A DNA stretch of 64,000 nt from JANSXG01 sp965652425. GTDB lineage: Bacteria > Planctomycetota > Phycisphaerae > Phycisphaerales > UBA1924. A model generated the notes under the pieces. The model worked only from the letters and a program-made list of their open reading frames with translations. It was not told where the DNA came from and made no database searches. The DNA lies in NCBI GenBank assembly GCA_965652425.1, contig CBFGVX010000005.1, positions 1 through 64,000 on the forward strand, given 5' to 3'. This document shows, piece by piece, positions 9,443 to 15,952 of the stretch (position 1 is the first letter of the stretch; every line of letters begins with the position of its first letter). The position numbers were made by a program, and so were the translations under genes.

Positions 9443-9993
9443 CGTCCGGTCTCCTCTAAGTGCTTCTTGGCTCGCTTCTTCGTCTTGCTGAGCCCGAAGA
9501 ACAGGTGCCCGTTCCAGTGGGTGCCGGTGATGGCGTCGGCGATGGCCGTCAGCGACTTGTAGAGCCTGCCCTCGTACTCGAAGCCGTCTTTGAGCACGGT
9601 GGCGCGGTAGTCCGCGCCCTTGTACGTGCGGCTGAGGACCGTCCCCGGGATCGGCAGTCGCGGGTCGCGCGTGGAGACCTTGCCTTCCAGCGTCCGCAGG
9701 CCCGCGCCGGCGGAAGGCTCGGCGGTCGTGGGGGGCCGGACCCGCAGGTCCTCATCGCGGGCGAGCTCCTGCGCCCGGGCCTTGGCCCGTTCACTCAGCC
9801 CGCCCTCGCGGATGGCCTGCTCGCGCCACGCGATGCGCCGGGTCAGCCATTGGCGGTTGCCCGACCGTGTCTCCTCGCCGAACAGTTCGCGGTAGCGATC
9901 CCGCAGCTCGGACGGGGACATGTCCTGGATCGAAGCGATCAGGGCCTCGGTATCCGGATCGGGCTCTATAGAGGTATCGGTCGCGTTGTTCAT
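9439..9993 (-). CDS. DUF2924 family protein
   Basis: The 184-residue basic protein has the DUF2924 pattern: an N-terminal LRDRYRELFGEE and RQWLTRRIAWR block, then a C-terminal part with GTVLSRTYKG and SLTAIADAITGTHWNG-FFGL. This family is known from genome comparison as a neighbour of large serine recombinases in mobile elements; its biochemical role is not established. It overlaps the genes on both sides by four bases (ATGA type), which ties it to one transcript with the recombinase. Confidence 0.85.
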   Translation of the reverse strand: MNNATDTSIEPDPDTEALIASIQDMSPSELRDRYRELFGEETRSGNRQWLTRRIAWREQAIREGGLSERAKARAQELARDEDLRVRPPTTAEPSAGAGLRTLEGKVSTRDPRLPIPGTVLSRTYKGADYRATVLKDGFEYEGRLYKSLTAIADAITGTHWNGHLFFGLSKTKKRAKKHLEETGR

Positions 9994-10244
9994 CGCGGGT
10001 CGTGCTCCTTGCCGGTGGAGTGGGGCTCTCGCTCTCTGGCCCGTTCACCGGTGGGGACACTGATCCCTGAAACGGCCGACAGATCAAGCCCGATCGGGGC
10101 GTCTCCGCGTGGATCGGGCGGATCCTGGGCAGAAATCTCGATGATCCGGGCCGACGCGGCGGCCAGGAGGGCGATCGCGCGCGAAAACCGCGGCGAGAAG
10201 CCGTCAATCGAGAAAGCCGGGGAGTCGGGGTCGGTCGCAGGCAC
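9990..10244 (-). CDS. Small leader protein of the recombinase operon
   Basis: The 84-residue ORF starts at GTG 10244, with an AGGA about eight bases upstream, and overlaps the DUF2924 start by four bases. It is Ser/Pro/Arg rich with a short Ala-rich helix near residues 25-40 and no recognisable domain. Tight coupling to the following genes supports it being translated; it may only couple translation. Confidence 0.55.
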   Translation of the reverse strand: MPATDPDSPAFSIDGFSPRFSRAIALLAAASARIIEISAQDPPDPRGDAPIGLDLSAVSGISVPTGERAREREPHSTGKEHDPR

Positions 10245-10280
10245 GGTGAAGGTCCTTGCTCAGAGAGCGGGAGGGGTTCA

Positions 10281-10333
10281 CCAGTACCTATCTGCATGTC
10301 GGGGGCGAAGTGTTGCGCCCTGCCCGAGCAGAA
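10281..10333 (-). promoter_or_regulatory. Island promoter-like element, copy 2
   Basis: This is the second copy of the GCGCAACA-N16-CAGATAGGTACTGG element, here 37 bases before the GTG of the first gene of the recombinase operon. TTCTGCT again lies upstream, eight rather than six bases from the first block. The 16 bases between the blocks differ from copy 1, so only the two boxes are constrained, as expected for a promoter. Confidence 0.55.
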
Positions 10334-10526
10334 TGCTGACAAAAATTTTGAATGTGGATCGGTTCCAGATCGGGAACACCTAAGCGTCTGCTCGACAGGG
10401 TTTTAGCCATATCGTGCGGCCGAGCGAATCGAAGAAATCTAGGAAAATGTAGTCATGCTACAAGAATTTCGATTTGACGAGGCATCGATGCGTGATAGTA
10501 TCCGATTCGTAGGCGGTCTACACATG

Positions 10527-10553
10527 AAAAAACCCGGTGCTGTGAACACCGGG
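10527..10553 (-). terminator. Rho-independent terminator on the minus strand
   Basis: A perfect 7-bp stem (CCCGGTG at 10533-10539, CACCGGG at 10547-10553, loop of seven) is followed on the minus strand by six T residues (10532-10527). Because the next genes to the right are on the plus strand, it would end a transcript that starts inside the divergent intergenic region. Confidence 0.6.
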
Positions 10554-10707
10554 CGGAGTCCTGAACAAGACCGGCGAGGCCGGATGCGCAAGACCAGTTA
10601 CGAGCATTCAAGTGCTCCCGAGTGCATCAGTCAAGCCTTGGTCGCAAAGAAGAGCGGAGGCAATCCACTAGCGAGACCAAGAACGTGCCGCCCGGCGCGT
10701 GGCGGCA
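10527..10707 (-). ncRNA. Candidate structured RNA between divergent operons
   Basis: The 500-bp gap between the recombinase operon and the restriction operon holds four hairpins in 180 bases: the terminator stem at 10533-10553, CCGGC/GCCGG at 10571-10582, GAGCA/TGCTC at 10602-10616, and a perfect 7-bp TGCCGCC/GGCGGCA stem at 10686-10707. With the T-run on the minus strand side this would fit a minus-strand small RNA that ends at 10527. An open frame on the plus strand (10455-10889) crosses it but has no coding-like sequence. Tentative. Confidence 0.3.
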
Positions 10708-10746
10708 AGCACTCCATTGCACTCAATCCACCAAGGAAATTTCTGA

Positions 10747-11028
10747 ATGCTCACAACCGCAACAGTCACTTCGAAGATCAAGGCATACATCCAATCTCAC
10801 GGGGGTCGTTACTCCGCCTGGTATGTCGGGATTGCCGCGAATCCGAAGAACCGGCTCTTCTCAGAGCACCGGGTCGACCAGCACCGTGATGCCTGGATCT
10901 TCAGCGATGCCGGCTCCGAAGCCGCAGCTCGCCTCATCGAGAAGCACTTCATCGCTCTCGGATGCCGAGGCGGTGACGGGGGCGGAAGCATCGCCACCAG
11001 GTATGTCTACGCCTTCCGAATGAACTGA
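10747..11028 (+). CDS. Small GIY-YIG-like protein
   Basis: The 93-residue protein contains AWYVGIAANPKNRLF, then conserved histidine, an AARLIEKHF helix and a GCRGGDGGG turn. This pattern (Y-x-G-I, Arg, and a Glu on the later helix) resembles compact GIY-YIG-fold proteins found as stand-alone genes in many bacteria. A nuclease activity is possible but the catalytic residues are only partly clear. It leads the restriction operon, 60 bases before the half-HsdS gene. Start chosen at the ATG 10747, which opens the family-like sequence. Confidence 0.6.
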   Translation: MLTTATVTSKIKAYIQSHGGRYSAWYVGIAANPKNRLFSEHRVDQHRDAWIFSDAGSEAAARLIEKHFIALGCRGGDGGGSIATRYVYAFRMN

Positions 11029-11058
11029 CCCCTCAGCATCGCCCAACCGGAGAAGTGC

Positions 11059-11080
11059 CGGCGGGTGGAAACGCCCGCCG
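11059..11080 (+). promoter_or_regulatory. Hairpin just before the half-HsdS start
   Basis: A 7-bp GC-only stem (CGGCGGG at 11059-11065, CCCGCCG at 11074-11080, 8-base loop) ends nine bases before the ATG at 11089, where the ribosome binding site should be. No purine-rich site is visible between. The hairpin could limit translation of the restriction genes or be a weak terminator for the gene before; no T-run follows. Confidence 0.35.
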
Positions 11081-11088
11081 ACGCAATC

Positions 11089-11694
11089 ATGAATACTCAA
11101 CACGTACAACTCGACCTGATCGCCGAAGTCTTCGGCGGCTACTACGAACGGGGGACGGCGAAAGACGACCCGTCCGGTTCTCACCGGCTCGTGCTGATCG
11201 GGTCCATCGACTCGCAAGCCGGACATCGCCTGAATCTCGACCATTGCCCGAGATTCACGCCCGGAAAGGATCCGGGTCCGGCGGTCCTCCGATCCGGTGA
11301 TCTTCTGATCCCGGCCCGTGGCGACCGTCACGACATCCCTCTGGTCGACGAATCGCTCAATGAACAGCCCCTCGTCGCCTCCTCCTTTTTATATCTCGTT
11401 CGACCCACCACCCCCGACGTTGATCCGCGATACCTTGCTTGGTGGCTGAACCAGCGCAGCGCGCAGTCCACCTTACGCGGATTCACGAAGGGAACGAAGA
11501 TACCGTTCCTGTCGGTTAAATCGGTCCGGAATCTGGAAATACCGGTTCCAGTTCTCAGCGTGCAGCGCCGCATCGCAGAAGTAGACGGTTTGGCCGCTCG
11601 AGAGGCCGCAATCATGTCTCAGTTGATTTCGGTTCGATCGCGCCTATACGAAGCCGTGACCGTTCAGCTCGCACTTGAAGGATATGGCGAATGA
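11089..11694 (+). CDS. Half-length HsdS-like specificity protein (single TRD)
   Basis: The 201-residue product (from MNTQHVQ) has one target recognition domain of type I specificity subunits: LRSGDLLIPARG, then ASSFLYLVRP, then FLSVKSVRNLEIPVPVLSVQRRI with the following helix. Normal HsdS has two such domains, and a full HsdS lies downstream at 13989. A frame start at GTG 11065 adds eight unlikely residues. Its stop overlaps the start of the next gene by four bases. It may modify specificity, pair as a half subunit, or belong to a sub-system with the membrane protein that follows. Confidence 0.8.
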   Translation: MNTQHVQLDLIAEVFGGYYERGTAKDDPSGSHRLVLIGSIDSQAGHRLNLDHCPRFTPGKDPGPAVLRSGDLLIPARGDRHDIPLVDESLNEQPLVASSFLYLVRPTTPDVDPRYLAWWLNQRSAQSTLRGFTKGTKIPFLSVKSVRNLEIPVPVLSVQRRIAEVDGLAAREAAIMSQLISVRSRLYEAVTVQLALEGYGE

Positions 11695-12500
11695 TAACCA
11701 TCTCGCAAGCAAACGAACGCCAGCGAAAGCGGAAAGAGGCACTCGATGATTTATCGCGATTGCTCAAAGACCGCAGGTCAATCATGGTCATCCATTATTC
11801 GTGCGAGAGCTTCTACGAGCGAACTGACGGAACATCCCCACGAATTACTTCGTTGGCGGTACGGAATTTCTCGACAGGACAGACGGCCTCGTTTTCCATT
11901 CACCAAGTCGCCGAACGACACGCTCTCCCTGGCGAGCAGATTACTCAGCAATATGACGAACTCGAGAAAGAGATGCTCAAAGAATTCAATGCGCATCTTG
12001 CACAGCATCGGGATAAGTGGTGGGTTCACTGGAACATGCGGGATGTCAACTATGGGTTTGCGGCGATCGCGCATCGCTCGCGGGTTTTGGGTCTTGAGCC
12101 GACCGATCTCGTTGAGGACCGGCTCTTCGACTTGGCGAGAACCATGCACCGGCTCTACGGGGCTACCTACGCTCCTCATCCGCGTTTGAAGAACATCGTT
12201 GAGATGAACAAAATTTCGAACAAGGACATGCTTGACGGCAAAGGGGAAGCCGATGCCTTCGAGGCCAGGGAGTATGTCAAATTGCACCAGTCAACGCTGC
12301 GAAAAGTGGATATTCTCGCGAACCTTCTGGAACGCGTTGAGGATGGGCGGGTGAAAACCGCCGCGACGCGTCAGGAACAGTTTGGTTCGCGTCTTGCAGC
12401 TCTTGCGGCTTTGCTACAAGAGCATCCTCTCGCCATCGTCGTACTCGCACTCGCGGGTCTCATCGGGTTTATCATCACATTGATTGGAATCTTCATCTGA
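11691..12500 (+). CDS. C-tail-anchored unknown protein of type I restriction loci
   Basis: The 269-residue protein begins with a basic helix (QANERQRKRKE), then a compact domain with IMVIHYSCESFYE, ITSLAVRNFSTGQ and a DKWWVHWNMRDVNYGF block, then a KLHQSTLRKVDILANLLERV helix, and ends in one membrane helix (about residues 247-268). The N-terminal domain looks alpha/beta, perhaps nuclease-like (RNase H-like), but I cannot place catalytic acids. I know similar proteins only as neighbours of hsd genes. It overlaps the genes on both sides (four bases before, one base with hsdM), so it is part of the system. Confidence 0.7.
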   Translation: MITISQANERQRKRKEALDDLSRLLKDRRSIMVIHYSCESFYERTDGTSPRITSLAVRNFSTGQTASFSIHQVAERHALPGEQITQQYDELEKEMLKEFNAHLAQHRDKWWVHWNMRDVNYGFAAIAHRSRVLGLEPTDLVEDRLFDLARTMHRLYGATYAPHPRLKNIVEMNKISNKDMLDGKGEADAFEAREYVKLHQSTLRKVDILANLLERVEDGRVKTAATRQEQFGSRLAALAALLQEHPLAIVVLALAGLIGFIITLIGIFI

Positions 12501-14005
12501 TGACCAAGCACAACACCAAGCAGATCGCCGACGCCGTGTGGGCCGCCTGTGACACCTTCCGCGGCGCGGTCGATCCGGCCAACTACAAGAACTACGCACT
12601 CACCATGCTGTTCCTGAAGTATCTCTCCGACATGATGCTCGACCGGCGTTTAGAGCTCATGGAGAAATACAAGGGCGACGAGTCCCGCGTCGAGCGGGCA
12701 CTCCGGAACGAGCGATTCCATCTTCCCACTGGATCCGACTTCCGCGATCTCTACGCGAAGCGCGAAGCCGATAACATCGGTGAGCTGATCAACATCGCTC
12801 TGGCTAGTCTCGAAGACGAGAACAAGGCCAAACTCGAGAATGTCTTCGGCAACATCGACTTCAACAGCGAGGCCGAACTCGGCGACACCAAGGAGCGCAA
12901 CGCCCGCCTGAAGAACCTGCTCGAAGACTTCAACAAGATCGACTGTCGCCCCTCGCACCTCGCCGGGCGCGACACCATCGGCGATGCCTACGAGCGGCTC
13001 ATCGGCTGGTTCGCCGCGGGTGCCGGCAAGAAGGCGGGCGAGTTCTATACCCCGCCCGAAGTGTCCACGCTCCTCGCGAAGCTCCTGAAGCCGCAAGACG
13101 GCGCACGCATCCTCGACCCCGCCTGCGGCTCTGGCTCGCTGCTCATCAAGGTCGCCAGCGAAGTCGGCTCGGACAACTTCGCCGTCTTCGGACAGGAGTC
13201 CAACGGCTCCACCTGGGCGCTCTGCAAGCAGAACATGTTCCTGCACCAGATGGACCAGGCCCGCATCGAGCGATGCGACACGCTCCGCTCACCCAAGCTT
13301 CTCAATGACGACGAGCTCATGCGCTTCGACATCGTCGCCGCCAATCCGCCCTTCAGCCTCGACAAGTGGGGCCAGGAGGAGGCCGGGAAGGACCGCTTCA
13401 ACCGCTACTGGCGAGGCATCCCGCCCAAGAGCCGCGGCGACTACGCCTTCATCAGCCACATGATCGAGACCGCGATCGATGGGCACGGGCGCGTGGGCGT
13501 CATCGTACCCCACGGCGTGCTCTTCCGCTCGGGTGCCGAGGGGCGCATCCGCCGGAGTCTCATCGAAGACAACCTGCTCGACCTCGTCGTCGGCCTGCCG
13601 CCCAACCTGTTCTACGGCACCGGCATCCCCGCCGCCATCCTCATCTTCGACAAGTCGCGGAAGGGCGACGCCAAGCGCGACACGGTGCTCTTCATCGACG
13701 CCAGCCGCGAGTTCGAGCAGGGCACCAACCAGAACCGCCTGACCGAGGACAACATCGAGAAGATCCTCGCGACTTACGCGGCGTACGAGAGCGTCGAGAA
13801 GTACGCCCAAGCCGCGACGGCGGAGGAGCTCGCCGAGAACGACTTCAACCTGAACATCCCGCGGTATGTCGACACCTTCGAGGACGAGGAGGAGATCGAC
13901 ATCGAAGCGACGCAGGCGGAGATTGAGCGGCTGGAGACGGAGTTGGTCGAGGTCCGTGGCAAGATGGTGGCGACGCTGAAGGAGCTCGGTGTTGCAACAT
14001 CCTGA
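12500..14005 (+). CDS. hsdM: Type I restriction-modification DNA methyltransferase subunit
   Basis: The 501-residue HsdM carries the N-terminal helical domain (HNTKQIADAVWAACDTFRG), the SAM-binding motif DPACGSGS at residues 206-213 and the catalytic NPPF at 282-285, the set for N6-adenine methylation. Length fits the family. With HsdS it would methylate the host's recognition sites; with HsdR it restricts foreign DNA. The ATG shares its A with the stop of the preceding gene; the end overlaps hsdS by 17 bases. Confidence 0.95.
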   Translation: MTKHNTKQIADAVWAACDTFRGAVDPANYKNYALTMLFLKYLSDMMLDRRLELMEKYKGDESRVERALRNERFHLPTGSDFRDLYAKREADNIGELINIALASLEDENKAKLENVFGNIDFNSEAELGDTKERNARLKNLLEDFNKIDCRPSHLAGRDTIGDAYERLIGWFAAGAGKKAGEFYTPPEVSTLLAKLLKPQDGARILDPACGSGSLLIKVASEVGSDNFAVFGQESNGSTWALCKQNMFLHQMDQARIERCDTLRSPKLLNDDELMRFDIVAANPPFSLDKWGQEEAGKDRFNRYWRGIPPKSRGDYAFISHMIETAIDGHGRVGVIVPHGVLFRSGAEGRIRRSLIEDNLLDLVVGLPPNLFYGTGIPAAILIFDKSRKGDAKRDTVLFIDASREFEQGTNQNRLTEDNIEKILATYAAYESVEKYAQAATAEELAENDFNLNIPRYVDTFEDEEEIDIEATQAEIERLETELVEVRGKMVATLKELGVATS

Positions 14006-15206
14006 GTGGCCCATCATGAAGCTTGGCAAGTTGTGCAAGACCCAGTATGGGACGTCGGCTGCAACGACCTCCGATGGTGAACAGCATGTCCTAGGAATGT
14101 CAAACATCGGGAACGGTCGTGTGGATCTTGCAGATCTGTCGCGAGTTTCTCTGTCTGAACGGGGAGCGAGCACATTGCGTCTTCGTCAGTACGACGTCCT
14201 ATTCAATCGCACGAATAGCAGAGCTCTCGTTGGCAAGGTCGGCATCCTCATGCAGGAACCGAAGATGCCAACCGTTTTCGCCTCGTACCTTGTTCGCCTG
14301 ATCCCGAACGAGCGGGTCAGACCGCTATGGCTCGCCTACGCAATGAACTCAGGCATTACTGGGCGATCGATCGCTCGGCTCATCACGCTTGGCGTGAGCC
14401 AAGCGAACATCAATCCAACTGAGTTGTTGAAGTGGGTGACCATTCCGGTGCCTCCGGTTGAGATTCAGGATTATCTGCTTGGCCGTCTCAACGACTTCGA
14501 CAGTGCTGCGGAAAACACTCGGTGGCAGATTGATGCCCTGAAGCATCGCCTCCGCGGCCTGATGCAGCAGCTCCTGACCGGCCGCCGCCGCCTGCCGGCG
14601 TTCGCGGGCGAGGCGTGGGAGGAGGTTTATATCGGCGACATCGGCGAGGAGACCTCTGAGCGTTGTGGTGATCGTGAGGACATCATGGTCCTGTCATGCA
14701 CGAAGAGCGTCGGCCTTGTTGATTCCCTGGAGTACTTCGGCAGGCAGGTTTTCGGCGACGACCTCAGCAACTACAAGGTCGTGCACCATGATCAGTTCGC
14801 GTATGCGACCAATCACATCGAGGAGGGCTCCATCGGACTGCTCACGCACCGCGAGGCCGGACTGGTCAGTCCGATGTACACGGTCTTCAAGACCAACGGG
14901 CAGGTGGATACCCAGTTCCTGTACCGCGTGCTGAAGACCGAGCGGTACCGCCAGAAGTTTGAAGCCTGGACCTCGGCGTCCGTGAATCGACGCGGAGGCC
15001 TCCGGTGGAACGAGTTCTCCCGCATCAAAATCCCGCTTCCCTCACTGGACGAGCAGCGTGCCATCGCCGACATCTTCGACACCGCTCAACGCGAGATCGA
15101 ACTGCTCGAGCAGCTCCGCGAGCAGATCCAGCTCCAGAAGCGTGGTCTGATGCAGAAGCTGCTGACGGGGGAGATCCGGGTGAAGGGAGGCACGCTTGCC
15201 GTCTAA
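13989..15206 (+). CDS. hsdS: Type I restriction-modification specificity subunit
   Basis: The 405-residue protein has two target recognition domains: the first ends at about residue 175 (INPTELLKWVTIPVPPVEIQ) and the second at about 360 (WNEFSRIKIPLPSLDEQRAI). Each is followed by a long helix with LRGLMQQLLTG and KRGLMQKLLTG repeats, the central and distal conserved spacers that set the distance between the half sites. It overlaps hsdM by 17 bases and the HEPN gene by 11. It differs clearly from the half-length HsdS-like protein upstream. Confidence 0.95.
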   Translation: MLQHPEWPIMKLGKLCKTQYGTSAATTSDGEQHVLGMSNIGNGRVDLADLSRVSLSERGASTLRLRQYDVLFNRTNSRALVGKVGILMQEPKMPTVFASYLVRLIPNERVRPLWLAYAMNSGITGRSIARLITLGVSQANINPTELLKWVTIPVPPVEIQDYLLGRLNDFDSAAENTRWQIDALKHRLRGLMQQLLTGRRRLPAFAGEAWEEVYIGDIGEETSERCGDREDIMVLSCTKSVGLVDSLEYFGRQVFGDDLSNYKVVHHDQFAYATNHIEEGSIGLLTHREAGLVSPMYTVFKTNGQVDTQFLYRVLKTERYRQKFEAWTSASVNRRGGLRWNEFSRIKIPLPSLDEQRAIADIFDTAQREIELLEQLREQIQLQKRGLMQKLLTGEIRVKGGTLAV

Positions 15207-15858
15207 ATCGCTTAAGACATTCGAGACCAAACTCGTAACTGAAGTTGAGCGTCTGATCGACACGCACGGCTACCTGAGCGATCACCATTACAACGGTCGT
15301 CAAGGTCGACGAGGCTTGGGGCATGTGACGCGAAGTGGGATCATCATGCTCTGCGCCGGATGGGAGCGGTACATCGAACTTGCGATTCGCGAGACGGCTA
15401 CTCACATGTCGGAGCGTGCGACATCACCGAAGGATCTACCGACGGATGTTCAGAAGGAGCTGGTGAGGTACGTCAAGGATCACAAGAATGAACTGCGTGC
15501 CTTGGATCTTGCCGGAGATGGATGGGAGGCAATCTACAGCATCGTGGTCGAGCAGAAAACGGGGTCACTCAATACGCCCAAGAGCACCAAGATCGACCTC
15601 CTTTGCAAACAACTGCTTGGCATCCCTCAACTCTCGGACTGCTGGTCAGCTGGGGCGGCAGATGTGGATGACTTCGTGACCGTTCGCGGAGGAATCGCCC
15701 ACACCGGAAGCGACGCGACCTATGTGACCATTGCTGGCCTGCGGTCGAATCGCGATTTGATCTGCGAGGTGGTTCGCGAAACCGACAACAGATTAACCGA
15801 GTTTGTGAAGGCTGAATTCCCAAGCCATGATGTTCCATGGCGGAGAAAGTTGCAATGA
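15196..15858 (+). CDS. HEPN-domain protein (RiboL-PSP type) inside the hsd operon
   Basis: The 220-residue protein has the layout of RiboL-PSP-like HEPN proteins: a first helix with IIMLCAGWERYIELAIRE and a late Rx4H motif, RGGIAH, at residues 164-169, which forms the RNase active site in HEPN toxins. The TTG start at 15196 overlaps the hsdS end by 11 bases and has a strong GGGAGG five bases upstream. Placed between hsdS and hsdR, it may act as an abortive RNase that fires when restriction fails, as HEPN genes in other defence loci do. No antitoxin partner is obvious, so its toxicity may be controlled by the restriction complex. Confidence 0.8.
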   Translation: MPSKSLKTFETKLVTEVERLIDTHGYLSDHHYNGRQGRRGLGHVTRSGIIMLCAGWERYIELAIRETATHMSERATSPKDLPTDVQKELVRYVKDHKNELRALDLAGDGWEAIYSIVVEQKTGSLNTPKSTKIDLLCKQLLGIPQLSDCWSAGAADVDDFVTVRGGIAHTGSDATYVTIAGLRSNRDLICEVVRETDNRLTEFVKAEFPSHDVPWRRKLQ

Positions 15859-15950
15859 GTGCAAAGCCTTTCGAGCTTGACGATGATGGCCGTCGCTTGT
15901 TCGGGAACCGATGCGGTGGTTTCGGTAACTGTCTAGGAGTGGGGGCCTAG
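15855..15950 (+). CDS. 31-residue micro-ORF between the HEPN gene and hsdR
   Basis: The ATG at 15855 overlaps the HEPN stop in an ATGA, and the stop TAG at 15948-15950 lies two bases before the hsdR ATG. The peptide starts MSAKPFELDDDGRRLFGNRC and ends Gly-rich with two cysteines. It fills the whole gap between two coupled genes, so it may be translated and pass ribosomes to hsdR. It could be the remnant of a longer gene. No family recognised. Confidence 0.4.
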   Translation: MSAKPFELDDDGRRLFGNRCGGFGNCLGVGA

Positions 15951-15952
15951 TG

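Noticed and set aside
10455..10889. 144-codon plus-strand frame across the hairpin region
   Set aside because: It overlaps the GIY-YIG-like gene in another frame and its sequence is basic and low in complexity; the hairpins explain the region better.
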